The notes: a model not told the origin generated them from the letters alone. Numbered from the stretch's first letter, positions 45,180 to 57,819 are shown. The stretch: 64,000 nucleotides of DNA from Ailurus styani (GCA_002007465.1 LNAC01000031.1:1425325-1489324); one strand, 5' to 3'. Numbers and translations are program-made.

Positions 45180-48100
45180 GGAAGATTACAAAAGCCTCAG
45201 AAGAAATGATGTTTAAATGAAACCCGATGACTGGTAGTATAAACTTGTCCTTAACCTCAGGCATGAAGGGCCCATGCCTGTACTCTGTTCTTAGATATTC
45301 TGCACGTGCTCTTCTGTCACTTAGGGTCTGCAAAAAGAGGTCCGCAACTCTAAAAATCCTGTCTCCTGACCAACATCATTCAAGCCTCAGGAATGTACTT
45401 CTTGTTCTAGGTCTCTGAAGCCAAGGGTAGCTCCCCCAAAATTGCCAGTATTTGTGGGGTGTACCCTGGTCAGTGTCAGAAACGGGCACCAGTGAGGAGG
45501 AAGTGATTTACAAAAGTGTTTAAAAATGAGACTAGACATATTAATTTACTTTACATAATGTCTTACTTGAAATTTCCTATCAGATTACTTGAATGCAATC
45601 AGTTCTTGCATAACAAAGTAGCATTACTTGGTCCTGCCAAGCATCTGTTTTTCTGCCTCTTTTCAGGTTTCAGAAGCCCCAAGGGTATTCAGGAAAACAT
45701 AGAGTATTAGAGTTACACTTGGCAACTAAGGAGTATTTTGAAAGAAAAACATTCATATTACTCTTTAATTTGTAAATCTGTGGTTCTATATTTTATATGC
45801 CTGAAACATAATACCAATTACATTCACAACTAGATGCAAATAGCCAGAATTACAAAAATTGGTTTTACTATATTAAAATATTTAATAAGATTTTTTTAAA
45901 TGGTCAAAAATTAAACACAAAGTTTTCCCTATTTTTAAATTATGATATCTTTACATGTCAATTAATATATGATTAACTCATATTAATTAAAATGTATCTT
46001 GTCATTTAATTTCAATACATGGTCTTAAGTATTTCATAGGAAAATATCTTTTTCAAAATATAAAATATAACAAATTAATGGTTTAAATTCACATTAACTT
46101 CCATTTCGTGAAAATAATTACATTTTACTTTTTAGTCTTTTTGAAAAGAATAAAGATCAAAATAAAAATAAACAGTAAGAAATGGGAGGTCAGAAAAAAA
46201 GAAATTTTTTTTTAAAATCTGAAAATTTCCAAAGAAAAGAATCTGCTTAAATTTTCAAACCTGAAAATAAGTGAGCAGTTTTCTGTCAAGCATGACCTAT
46301 ACAAAATTCATGAACAAAACATCACAATTCTGCAACTTAACCAGATGTGATGTACATAGTCTTCTATTATGTACTAAATGAAGATCTAAATATCTACCTC
46401 AAAAAAATCACTTATACCTAAAAAAGCACACATTAATTTTTAGAATTTATTTAAAAAGCCTAATAGGAAGCCCAACATTTTCAACAAAACCACGTAATCA
46501 CTGATATTAAATATTTTATAATATTCTTAAAGGGTCATCATTTTATGTCCAATATTTAGATGATTATAATGTTTTGTAATACTCCGTCTGCATATTGAGA
46601 AAATAATTCCTATTTTCTCTACATGCAGGATCAATGATTTTGAAATCTGACGGCAGAGTGACTGCACATGGAGATAAATTTTTAAAATAATAAAATAACT
46701 GACAACCAAGAAGGTAGCTTCAAAATGAGATTAGTAGAATATGCCAGTGGTGGTATATGTCATTGGGAGAAATGGTCTCAAATGCACCAAGACTGATGAC
46801 ATTATTTGGAATAATTATGTATTTTATATCATGGTTTAGGGATACGTCCAAGGTAGCATACACTGATGAAACACATATCAAATAATTGACCAGACAACCT
46901 TTCTCAAACACATGATGGGAATACAACATTCTGTTAAAGCAATTGGATTTCATTAGACCAAGACAGAACGTATTAGAAAAGTTCAGGGAAACAACAGAAT
47001 ATTCTCAGATACAGGACAAAGAGGGTCTATCCACAATTAAAGTTCAGTTTTGAGTACACCTAGAGACATCTGATAAGAACTTTTGTTTGCTACTAATAAT
47101 GTTAGTAAGATCTTTAAAAACTAAATAAATTAAGTTTGGCTGTTTCACTTTTTTACATAATTTTTAAAAATTATATTTTTCCTATTAAAGGAAACTGCAA
47201 GTGAAATTTGCATAAAGTTGGCAGTCCAGTAAAATACAATGCAGAAATAATGCTTCCCTGAAGGAAATGTTTGCATACTAATATTATGAACAACTGAATA
47301 TAGAGTCAATTTTCTAGTCACTATGAGCCAAGATATAACCCTGACTGATAGCGGGATGAACAAATTGAGAAACATGCTTTTTTTAAACTTACTGGTTTTA
47401 TAAACTTTCCAGCATGAAAATATTTGAAAGAAAAAGTCCTGTATGGATCTAAATATTGCTATAAGACATTATGGATGTGGGGCTTACAAAAAATAATGAT
47501 TTATATGATGCTGAAATATGTTGGGCTCTTTTCCTATGATAATTTATTATATGGAAACCTATTATATTTGAATGTGAAACATAAAACTTTTTTTCCCAGT
47601 TTAGATATTGCTTTAAAAAACTATAATTCCATTTATTATTTCTTGGCAAACATATTTATCTTCAAATTTTAATTCGTATAATACTACTATGAACTGTAAA
47701 GATTAAAGAGAAGTTGCTCAGTTTGCAATAAAATTATATGAAAAATATTCACGACTAGTGACTTTGAAATGAAGGAAATAAAATTTGATAAATTAGTGAT
47801 TTGTAAGTGACATGTTTCATCCAACTATCTTCAACACATCAAAGAATGCCAGACATGGGCTATTTTAATGAGACTGAGTCACCTTTGATCTTGATATTTT
47901 GCTATCCTTAATAAAAAAGTAATAATTTGATAAAGTTTGTATTTATGAAGATATACTTGCATGAGTAAGTAAATAGAACATGCTTTATGTAACAACTGGT
48001 ACCCTGATATGTACCTTTTAAATATTTAAACATTTTATTTGACTACCAGTAGTACCAATGTTCTTGATTGCACAGATGCTAGACATTGCGCAAGAGTTCA

Positions 48101-49480
48101 ATGGTGAGAGTTAACTCAGTGAAGAGGGTGGTACATGGAGAAGGGGGAGTATTTAAGAAATTAAAAATAGCATATATAATGGCCTGAAATTATTTTATTA
48201 AAAAAACTTTTTCCACTAAAATAACTGAAAGTATTCCCAAATATTACAACATTAGCTATGTGATAAAATGCAGGGATGGATTTAACAATAGATTAATAGT
48301 TAAGCACTTTATGTTGTATCCACACAATATAATGCTACACAGGTGCTAAAAATTAAATTTTTGAAGCCTGTTAAATTTAAAAACATTTGCCTATGAATTT
48401 AAGTACATTGTAAGGTATAACCCCATATTTCCATCATGATCTGGATCATATCCCTGTTCTTACATTCTTGCTCATTCTGATGACTCTCTCAGACTTCTGT
48501 ATTTTTTTGTGCATACTATCATTTTTATATGTATAAAAAATAAATAATAGCCTAAATACAGGTGATCTGAAAATATGATTCCTTTATTCTAAGAGGTTTA
48601 ACATACTAACTCCTCCCACATATCTCAGTCATAAGGGCATACATAAAGCATTCTATTAACTGGATTGTAATTTTGTATCAGTGAGGGATAATATCTCATG
48701 CATTTTTATATCTTTATCTCATTATTTTAATGCAATCATGCCTTAAGTAACATTATTTTAAACATGAGTCTAATACTTATCCACCAAAAGAAATGAACTT
48801 CCCTATTATAACAAAATTAAAACAGGCACAGACAATAAGTCTAATGACAACAAAGGAAAAATGGACTTCCTATTGTAGTTACTTTGGCTCTGAAAATGAC
48901 AAATGACAAACTGTACTGTGAAAGGAACTGCAGGTTAATTTTTTGTTATGCAATTCTACTTGTGAATGTAGGAAGAATACCATCAGTATTTGCCAGGCTA
49001 GAGGAGATGGGAAGACCAGTATGTACCTTAACACCCATGCTTAATCACGTGCCAATTTCCTCACTGATATATAGGAAAACAACAAACACCGGTGGCGGGG
49101 GGGATATATATGCATAACCTGACCGCCTGAAAGAATCCCCTTTCACTCATCCCCCAAATGATGATACAGGTGAAGGGGCTTGGGAAATCAGAAGTTAATC
49201 AGGATAATCATGCCCAGAGACAATGCAGAGTGCGATATTCCTTGCTTACAGAATATTAACGAGAAATTGGATCCAGTATTTCCCAAGCAATTAGACATAA
49301 GGGGCTCTTTGAATTAAGGCTTAGAGAGTTACACGGATCCAGCATTCCTTTGTTTTCTACCTTCTCATTCTGTATTGCAATATTTCAACAAAGCAAGCTA
49401 AGACTTCTGAAACTAGAAGTCTGGTAATTAGAGGGAGCGCTTAGATGTAGACAGTGTTTCAGAAAAATTTTAAAAGATTG
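45180..49480. other. Long AT-rich stretch without recognised repeats
   Basis: About 4.3 kb in which I recognise no SINE, L1, LTR or exon, the longest such stretch of the window. It contains only short frames without splice context. It may hold old, unrecognised repeats or conserved noncoding DNA. Confidence 0.3.
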
Positions 49481-49650
49481 TTTAAATACTTACTGCCACA
49501 TAACTAACTGCCCCAGATTTATTGACCTAAAACATTTTCTTGGCCCACAATTCTATCTGATGGATGTTTGATTCAGGGCTGGTAAGTCCCACGAGGCTTC
49601 TCATGTTTATGAACTCAACTTAGGCTTTTGGCTAAGGTGCTTCTGTTCTC
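49481..49650. mobile_element. Possible ancient LTR or DNA-element remnant
   Basis: 'CCACATAACTAACTGCCCCA' followed by 'TTATTGACCTAAAACATTTT' and 'CCCACAATTCTATCTGATGG' resembles a common mammalian interspersed repeat (…aacaaattaccccaaa…ggcttaaaacaac…cacagttctg). I cannot fix the family. Confidence 0.35.
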
Positions 49651-50102
49651 TTCTGTGAAACTTTTCCAGAATAGACTTCCTTAATATTGAGGCAGTGTTT
49701 CAAGAGGGCAAGCCCAATGTCTGAGCACTTACCAAGTCTCTGACTGAATCATGCTTTTGATGGTCCTTCGGTCAAAGTAAGTCACAACGCCAAGTCCAGA
49801 ATTAATGTGCAAGGAGACTACATAGGGTGTAGGTACCATTTTGCTGCCAGTAGAAGGTTCTGCAGTGGAGTTTCCTGCAGCATGGTCAAATGGCCTCAAA
49901 AACACCAGCATAAATGTTTTGAAACTAAATAAAGGTGATGACTGCACAGCACTGCCAATGTACTAAATGCCAGTAATTGTACACTCTAAAATAGTTCCTT
50001 TTCTCTTATGTGAATCTCAAGTCATTAAATCAGAGAGAGAAGCACAGAGAAATGTCCTAAGATGTTCCTTCAACTGGGAGAACATCTACCACATATAACT
50101 TA

Positions 50103-50190
50103 CATATAATACCAAATATATATATACACACACATATATGTACATACGCATATATCAGATAAATATATATTTATATATATATTTGTGTAT
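50103..50190. repeat. AT/CA-rich simple repeat
   Basis: A patchwork of (TA)n, (CA)n and (TATT)n units, purine-pyrimidine alternating and weakly palindromic. Confidence 0.85.
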
Positions 50191-50224
50191 AAATAACTTC
50201 CTGTAGACTTAAAAGAAACTCTTT

Positions 50225-50560
50225 TCAAGTCAGTCACAGAAAAAAATGCCATATGATTTCAGTCATATCTGGAATTGAAGAAATGAAACAAAGGGGCAAA
50301 AGGAAACAAAACAAAAAGCAAACAAACAAAAAGAGTGAGAAAGGGAAGCAAACCCAGAAACAGATTCTAAACTGCACAGAACAAACTGATGGTTGCCGCG
50401 GGGGGGCGGGAATGGGTTAAAAAGGTGATGGAGACTAAGGAGCATACTTGCTATGATGAGCGCTGAGTGACGTACTGAAGTGTTGAATCACTATACTATA
50501 CACCTGAAACTAATACAATCCTGTACGTTAAGTGGAATTCAATTAAAAACTTAAAAACAA
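50225..50560 (+). mobile_element. L1 3' UTR fragment
   Basis: L1 3' UTR order: 'ATGCCATATGATTTCAGTCA', 'AGAACAAACTGATGGTTGCC', a G-rich tract at 50399-50408, 'TTGAATCACTATACTATACA', 'CCTGAAACTAATACAATCCT', then an A-rich end. Confidence 0.8.
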
Positions 50561-50566
50561 AAAAAG

Positions 50567-50712
50567 AAATTATTATCAGTGAAAGTCACTCTTTGATTAG
50601 CATATAATGTATTATTAGTTTCAGAGGTAGAGGTCAGAGATTCATCAGTCTTATATAATACCCAGTGCTCATTACATCATATGCCCTCCTTAACATCCCT
50701 CACCCAGTCACA
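50567..50712 (-). mobile_element. L1-derived fragment, probably antisense
   Basis: 'GATTAGCATATAATGTATTA' then 'TTAGTTTCAGAGGTAGAGGT' and 'CCCAGTGCTCATTACATCAT' is wording common in carnivore L1-derived repeats, as is the fragment at 55628-55800. The orientation is inferred. Confidence 0.5.
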
Positions 50713-50789
50713 TATTTTAACAGGAAAAGAACAAATCACATGTTAGAAGGAAAAAGCCCCCTAACATTCCCTCAGAGGTAAGGTCTAAG

Positions 50790-51835
50790 CCAAAGAAACA
50801 AAAAACAAAAAACAACCCAATTAAAAAATGGGCAGAAGATCTGAACAGACATTTTTCAAAGACATACAGATGGCCAAAAGTACATGAAAGATGCTCATCA
50901 TTAATCATCAGGGAAATGCAAATCAAATCTACTATGAGCTATCACCTCACACCTGTTAGAATGGCTATTATAAAAAAGACAAGAAATAATGAGTTGTTGG
51001 TAAAAACAGAGAATCAGGAACCCTGGTGCACTGCTGGTGAGAATGTAAACTGGTGCCATCACTATGGAAAATAGTAGGGAGACCCCCACCAAATTAAAGA
51101 ATGTAAGTACTATATGATCCTGCAATCTCATTGGGGGTATTTATCCAAAGAAAACAAAAGCACGAATCCTAAGAGTTACCTGCACCCCTATGTTGACTGC
51201 TACATTATTTATAATAGTCAAGATACAGAAACAACCTAAGTGTCCATCAATGGAAGAATGGATAGAGAAGCTATGGTATATACATATATATACAATGGGA
51301 GATTATTCAGCTACAAGAAAAAAAATAAAAGCTTACCATTTACGACATGCAGGGATAATAAGGATAATGGATAATATGCAGGGACAGTGGATACTATGCA
51401 TAATATTTATGCTAAATAAGTGAGATGGAGAAAGAAATACCATATGATTTCACTTATATGTGGGATCTAATAAAACATATGAACAAACAAAAGTTATGGA
51501 TGTGAAGAATAGAGTGGTAGTTGCTGGGGTGGGAAGGAAGTTGGGGTCTGGTCAAATTTGGTGAGGTAGTTTGGAAATACAGACTTCAGCTGTGAAATGT
51601 GAGGGAATATACTCAGTGATACGGTAGCGCATATTTGAAGGTTGCCAGGAGAGTGGATCTTGACTGTTCTTATCACAAGGAAAAAAATTTCTTTTTTAAC
51701 TTTTTATGGTGACAATGGTGACTAGACATTGCGTTGATCATTTCACAGTATACACAAGTGTCGAATCCTGCCATTGTACCTCTGAAATTAATATAATGTT
51801 GCATTGTCAATTTTATCTCAATATAAAAAGAAATG
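50790..51835 (+). mobile_element. L1 3' end (ORF2 tail and 3' UTR)
   Basis: Blocks in order: 'AAAAATGGGCAGAAGATCTG', 'ATCATCAGGGAAATGCAAAT', 'GGTGAGAATGTAAACTGGTG', 'TGTCCATCAATGGAAGAATG', 'CATATGATTTCACTTATATG', 'TACCTCTGAAATTAATATAA'. The ORF is interrupted. A small local expansion of a GGATAAT-like unit sits at 51350-51405, where the usual L1 reads 'gacctagagggtattatgc'. Confidence 0.85.
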
Positions 51836-53142
51836 AAAATTAATCAGTTCTTTATACAGTTCAAATGCCTGTCAGTTTTGTTTTCTGTTCTGTACATGCT
51901 GAGACATTTTTATAATACAATGAATGACTTTTTAATACAAAGTCATTGTTTCATTGTTTCCTTTAATTAGAACTACTTTCAAATTTAAAGGGAGAGTGAC
52001 ATTTTTAATATATTTTTTCTCCTTTCAAAGGCTATATTATTCTACTTCCAGTTATTCAAAGTTAGGGTGAGCTAGAATCTGTTCAATTATACGATTGTTC
52101 TTCAAGCCTGAAACTTTTCTCCTACCATCTTGAGGATTTAAGAATGTCTTCAGGACTATTTAGAACTCTGGAGGAAATTTTCTTACCTTATGATCATAAT
52201 TCAAGAACATTTAAGTCAGATAGAATACCAAATACAACTAGTATCTATGATCAGTTTATTTTCTAATAATCTATTCATCTAATAGAATATATTAAAATAC
52301 TCTTTGAAAGATGCTTTTTCATCGGTATGAATAAGTTAACTAATTTTCCTATGTCTAAATTATTAGTGAAAATTGAGCTTAAATACAACCACACGCATGG
52401 TCTAAAAATTCGTGTAAGCCCATAGTCCTAATTACAGTTCCTCATCATTTGAAGTTAAAGTCTGACAGAATAATAGAATGTTAAAAATTAAATGTAGCCT
52501 CAACTGAGATAGAGATGATTTTAATAAATCTTATTTCTATTTTATAGCTTAGCTAGGAGTAATTTAAATAGATTTGTAAAAATCAATGTTGATATAGATA
52601 TGTGTTTATTTACATAAAATATATTTGTGCCATATTATTGAGTGGAAAAGCAGGAGCATTCATTCATTGATAATACTTGATATGAACTATTGGTTATGAT
52701 CCAGTTAGGAAATCAGAAACTAATCTATGTAAAGCAGCAAGTGGTCCAAAATAACAGTTTATTATAAAGATGGTGGGATGGCTGAAAGAACACAAGGGAG
52801 ATGATGGTGCTGCCCAGAAATCAGGAGTTCCCACTACCCAGGCTGGATCCCACCACCCCAAGTTCATTGTGGATTCTTCTAGCGGTATGTACTAAGCAGC
52901 AACTTCTATGTTCCCGTTACTCAAACTACTGATGCTACTGCCTGGGTCCCACAGTCAGCTGTGGGTGATTCTGATGCTGCGGCCAGAGGCAGAATGGCTT
53001 TCCCCACCCACCAAGTGTCTTTACCTCCATCCAGAGACACCTATTGGCAAAACCTATGCAAAATCCAACTGCAACAGAGTTTTTAAAATGTAATTTTCTG
53101 GCTTCTAGGTCCTTGTGATAGCACAGAAGCATGGGAATGGGA
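51836..53142. other. Unassigned sequence
   Basis: No supported gene or repeat. 52740-53100 is richer in G+C. Its overlapping short frames on both strands have no splice context. Confidence 0.35.
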
Positions 53143-53334
53143 TGAGTACTACCAAATATTACACAAATGAGATGAATGAATGAATGAATGAATGAATGAA
53201 TGAATGAATGGTTTGGAGCCATGCCCTTACGGAAAAATCTTNGTGAGTACTACCAAATATTACACAAATGAGATGAATGAATGAATGAATGAATGAATGA
53301 ATGGTTTGGAGCCATGCCCTTACGGAAAAATCTT
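53143..53334. repeat. Direct duplication around one N, each with an (ATGA)n tract
   Basis: 53143-53241 (99 bp) and 53244-53334 (91 bp) are the same sequence, separated by one N at 53242. They differ only by two ATGA units: 9.75 repeats in the left copy (53172-53210) and 7.75 in the right (53273-53303). The pattern is that of two contig ends carrying two alleles that were not merged. Confidence 0.95.
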
Positions 53335-53582
53335 ACTCTTCTGAGGAAAGACAACTTACCTGAGGGAGAAAAAAAAGTGACATTACATCTGTTACAGTTG
53401 CTCTGAAGTAGTGGGAATTTGTGGGGAAAGGAGCGATAGGAAAGTTTCTCTGAAAAAATCTGAGCTGGTATCTGAATATGTCACTTGTGTTTAACTTGGA
53501 GAATAATAAAGTGGAACATATCCCAGGTAAAGAAATTCCCATAATATGGTCATACAAGGTACCATTTAAAAGCCACTGTGAA

Positions 53583-53790
53583 GGGCGCCTGGGTGGCTCA
53601 GTGGGTTAAAGCCTCTGCTATCAGCTCAGGTCATGATCTCAGGGTCCTGGGATCGAGGCCCACATCGGGCTCCCTGCTCGGCAGGGAGCCTGCTTCCCCC
53701 TCTCTCTCTGCCTGCCTCTCTGCCTCCTTGTGATCTCTCTCCCTCTGTGAAATAAATAAATAAAATCTTTAAAAAAAAAAAAAACCAAAA
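53583..53790 (+). mobile_element. SINEC-type SINE, full length, young
   Basis: Starts GGGCGCCTGGGTGGCTCAGT. It is flanked by a perfect 16-bp duplication TAAAAGCCACTGTGAA at 53567-53582 and 53791-53806. It is nearly identical in head and body to the copy at 643-841. Confidence 0.96.
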
Positions 53791-53806
53791 TAAAAGCCAC
53801 TGTGAA

Positions 53807-55046
53807 TATATCAGAGGGCCAAAGGAGAGGGAAAAATGAGTGGAAGTTCCTAGGGTAGATGGTTACAAAACAATACAAAGAATAAAAACCTGTTTGTGTA
53901 AAATAGTGTACCAGTATCTATACTGGCTTCTGTACATCGATACTTTGAAGTTTGTTCACCAAAGCTTTTTAGATAGTTTGTAGCATCTTCTTCTGAGCTA
54001 TTTGGTTTTTTTTTACTTATGAATATACATACTTTTTTAACAATAATATTGAAGCAGAACCAAAATCATTGAGTTAATACTTCTAGAAAATCTGTAGTCA
54101 AAAAAGACCTAATGTAAGTACTGACATATATATGTGTGAAACATCAGTGATTTCATTTTGAAGGAATATTTAGAAAGCCATTTATTTCCAGACAAGACTA
54201 AATTTTTAAGTTCCTTTATTTCTTGGCTCAAATGCTGGTTAAGTAGAGGTTTACTATCCAGAGATATGAATTATATAATTAAATACTGTTGATAAATAGT
54301 ATATATAACTAAAATTAAAATATGAAACTATGATCAGAGTACAATTCCTGAATTCCTAGACACACATACCCGGAGAGTCATCCCTGTGTAATCAATCTAT
54401 GCTCCAAAAGTGTAAGAGATATTATGTCATGGTAAGCATATTGAAGGGAATAAAATTATTTAGGCATTATTGACCAAAAAGTACTCCAAAGTCTCCATAG
54501 TACACCAGTAAAATTAAGCGTTAACAGTTCTCCTTAAAAGGGATTTATGGTAAAAGACTAAAACTTTAAATTTTCTTTATCCTAAGACTTTTTCCTTAAA
54601 ATAGTAATATAATAATGAGCATTTTAGATCTGTAAGAAAGTGACATAATACTTATCATTTCCAGAATCTGTTTGACAATAGGGCCTGGTTTTAAATTATC
54701 ATCCTGCTTTGCTGATATTCTATAGAACATAACAAAAATGCTATTCAAGAGATATAATTTTTAAAATACTCCTGGAAGACTCAAGTCATCTCTGTAACAT
54801 ACATGTGAACTTCAAGAAATCCACAAACTTCAAATTTTACATAATAGGAAACAAATTTAACCCGATTTGAATGACTTAGCCATTTGATTCATTCCTTCTT
54901 TTAGCCAATCATTTAGCAATTATTTTTTGTGAGCTCACTCTTATGCCCTACTCTGGATTCCAGAGACCTGATTTGTGTAACTTATCCTCCAATAACAGAA
55001 TCCAATTTTAAGTCCATAATGTGGCTCATGGCAAGGCTTGACATTT
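53807..55046. other. AT-rich unassigned sequence
   Basis: About 1.2 kb without a supported gene or repeat. Confidence 0.35.
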
Positions 55047-55132
55047 GATATATATATATGTCTGTATGTATACATATATATATATACACACACATATATA
55101 CACACACATATATATATACACACACACATATA
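55047..55132. repeat. (TA)n/(CA)n compound microsatellite
   Basis: Alternating TA and CA blocks over about 86 bp. The 128-codon minus-strand frame across it, rich in C, I, Y and V, is an artefact of the repeat. Confidence 0.95.
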
Positions 55133-55339
55133 CTTTAATCTCATCATAAACCTGGTACGTCTATTGTAGAAGAGTGTATCCAATACTGAGAAACAAGAAC
55201 ATTGAGTCCCCCATGATTCTACCACACAAAAATGGCCTTTTAAACTTATTTTTTCACTCGTGTATGTCTGTGTTCGTGTGTAAAATACTTGTGATGTTAT
55301 ATGCACATTTTTTATACCTTTTCTCAATCAGAAACAGAA

Positions 55340-55590
55340 TAATACAAAAGTACAAGATCTGCAATCAAATTTCCTGGGTTCAAATTCCGACTCTGTGGTG
55401 TTCTAATGATGTAGGCTCAAGCAGTTTATCTAACATCTTTCACCCTTGTTTTTACCCACTGTCAAACAGGGATAAAGCAATACACACTATTGGTTGTTGG
55501 TAGGAGAATCAGAAAATTACATATATAAGTGTTTGGAACGGTGTTCTACACAGAATAAGCATTTAATACATGCTAGCTACTAATTAAATA
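55340..55590 (+). mobile_element. MIR SINE
   Basis: Good MIR order: 'CCTGGGTTCAAATTCCGACT', then 'CAAACAGGGATAAAGCAATA', then 'TGGTAGGAGAATCAGAAAAT', then 'CACAGAATAAGCATTTAATA'. Plus strand. Confidence 0.75.
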
Positions 55591-55627
55591 CTAAAACATA
55601 TTCTTTTAACCAAAATATTAAAACTTT

Positions 55628-55800
55628 TTGTGATTTTTTTTACTTTTATTTGAATTCTAAGAGTGTTAGGATAAAGTGTGATATTAGTTTCAGGTGTGTA
55701 ATAGAGGGATTCAACTATTCTCTACATTTCTTGGTGCTCATTGTGCTAAATGTACTCTTAAGCACCTTCCCCTTTTTGACCATCACCTGTTACCACTCAA
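55628..55800. mobile_element. L1-derived fragment
   Basis: 'GTGATATTAGTTTCAGGTGT', 'AGAGGGATTCAACTATTCTC' and 'GTGCTCATTGTGCTAAATGT' belong to a common L1-derived repeat of carnivores. Its first 54 bases recur at 56610-56667. Confidence 0.55.
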
Positions 55801-56464
55801 TATTACATTATATTGATATTATATAAGTGGATAATTAGACTGTTTCCTTGCTCTTATTAAGAAGAATAAAGAATTTGATTAACTATTCTTAAAGATACAC
55901 TATCAGAACAGGAGCTGAAATTCAAAGTGGTTTTAAAGATTGTTTTTAGGAAAGCAAAATTGTCTCCATTAAGGTTGTGCCAACTTATATTTCTCCAGAA
56001 GTATGTAAGCAGATTATTTTCACAATGCTGAGTATTTTAATCTGCAAACAATTGCTAGGTAAAGAAAAATCACACTGCTTTAGTTTGCATTTTTATTACA
56101 GCGATAATGAACATTTATCTATCATTAATTACTTGGGTTGCCTTGCTGAACAGCAATTCTTTGTCAGGCATTGCGCAGACTGGTTAGTGAAGCTAACCAA
56201 ATCCCTGGCATCCTGGGGGCTCTTCATCTTTTCTTTACTGATGTCTATGAACTCCTCATACTGCACTGTAGCACTGTGTGCAAAGTTTGACTCAGAGCTG
56301 TGTTTAATAGTTGCTGAGTGACATCACATAAGACCATTTTTGAGTTTGCTATATATTTATTTACTAATGTGTCCTTTTTCTTCTGAATTTTAAAAAATTT
56401 CTTTGAGTACTGTTTAAACCCCTATGTTCCAAATTCATTATCTTATGACATTTGCTTCATTCTT
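55801..56464. other. Unassigned sequence
   Basis: The region is open on the plus strand for 114 codons (55977-56321). I find no motif, signal peptide or convincing splice acceptor, so I do not call a gene. Confidence 0.3.
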
Positions 56465-56704
56465 TCTTTCGAAGAAGATTTTATTTTATTTTTTTGAGAA
56501 AGAGAAAGCACTAGAGAGAGAGAGCAAGCACGAGTGAGGGTCAGAGGGCGGGGGACGAGAAGTCTCCCTGCTGAACAGGAGCCCACTGTGGGGCTCGATT
56601 CCAGGACCCTTGTGATTTTTTTTTTTTACTTTTATTTGAATTCTAAGAGTGTTAGCATAAAGTGTGAAGGCAGGTGCTTAACCAACTGAGCCACCCAAGC
56701 ACCC
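56465..56704 (-). mobile_element. SINEC-type SINE interrupted by a copied segment
   Basis: The SINE is bounded by a perfect 13-bp duplication TTGCTTCATTCTT (56452-56464 and 56705-56717). Within it, about 22 expected bases between the 'GGACCC' and 'GGCAGGTGCTTAACC' parts of the core are replaced by 56610-56667. That insert matches 55628-55681 except for one G/C change and a longer T-run. Confidence 0.9.
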
Positions 56705-56705
56705 T

Positions 56706-57450
56706 TGCTTCATTCTTACCTGAATTTAAAGTAATTATAGAATACTTGATTGAAATTTAGAGAGAAAAGTGTAAAAAGGCTATTAAAATTATCTACACAT
56801 ATGTCAATTAAGTGAAACTAGGCATTTGCGTGTATATACCTGTATTGTTTATATACATTTGTATGTGTGTATATATATCAATATTAAAAATAAAGATGTA
56901 TAATGTATAATTTAATGGTTCATGTAGATTAAAACATTAAAAGGAGTACTATTAAAAGTTGCCAACTACTAAAAAACAGGCAGTAATTCATGAGAATTTA
57001 CCACCACAATTCTGGGTCTGTTGTTGTCTCAGGTACTCAAAATCATGTATCCTGTATTTATTATTTACTTTGGATAGAGGATAAATGGGATTTAACACTA
57101 ATCACTAATGAGCATGTTAATGCATGAAAAAAATGTTGAGTTGTCAGAGATAGGACAAATAAACAGTTGTTATTTGTACGTGTATAAAGGACTTAAGTTT
57201 ACTGAGTTTTTTTTCCCATTTCTTTAATTCTACCTCACATTTAAGAAGCTGGCTTTTCCCCATTTGAATTGAGACAGATTTTTTAATAATTAGGAAAAAA
57301 TTAAACTTTATCTTAACTACCTGTATACATTTATGAGATTCTAATAAAATGAAAAATTTTTAAATGATCTGCCACGATAATGTATTCATCAACAAAATAA
57401 AGTCAGAACATTCATTGAAATGAAGATTTTTCTGAAGACAAGGTTTTCTT
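56706..57450. other. AT-rich unassigned sequence
   Basis: No supported gene or repeat. A short TA/TG-rich patch lies at 56828-56880. Confidence 0.35.
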
Positions 57451-57478
57451 TTTCCTTCCTTCCTTCTTTCCTTCCTTC
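57451..57478. repeat. (TTCC)n simple repeat
   Basis: About seven units of TTCC, with one TTTC-type variation. Confidence 0.85.
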
Positions 57479-57644
57479 ATGATGGTTTATTTTAAATGTT
57501 TCTTGCTGCCCTGACATACATATGTGAACAAACATCTCTAACTGTAAAAAAATAATGCATATCCCTTTCAGTCAAAATTCAAGCAGACTTTACCTCAACA
57601 AAAAGCAGGTTTCCACACACATTGCTTTTGTATTTGGCTCACTC

Positions 57645-57819
57645 TTTTTTTTTTAAGAGAGGGAGAGAGTGAAGGGGAGAGAGATGAGGAGGTACAGAAG
57701 GAGAGTGAGAATCTTAAGCAGGCTCCATACCCAGTGCAGACTCAATTTCACCCCCGAGATCACGACCTGAGCTGAAAATAAGCGTCAGAGGCTGAACCCA
57801 CTAAGTCACCTAAGCACCC
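57645..57819 (-). mobile_element. SINEC-type SINE, older, minus strand
   Basis: The minus strand starts GGGTGCTTAGGTGACTTAGT. It is flanked by a perfect 12-bp duplication TTTGGCTCACTC at 57633-57644 and 57820-57831. Confidence 0.93.

Noticed and set aside
54941..55327. 128-codon open frame on the minus strand
   Set aside because: Much of it is translation of the TA/CA microsatellite (runs of C, I, Y, V). It has no motif or splice context.
55977..56321. 114-codon open frame on the plus strand
   Set aside because: Several hydrophobic stretches but no recognisable family, no convincing acceptor upstream, and no polyadenylation signal in a sensible place.
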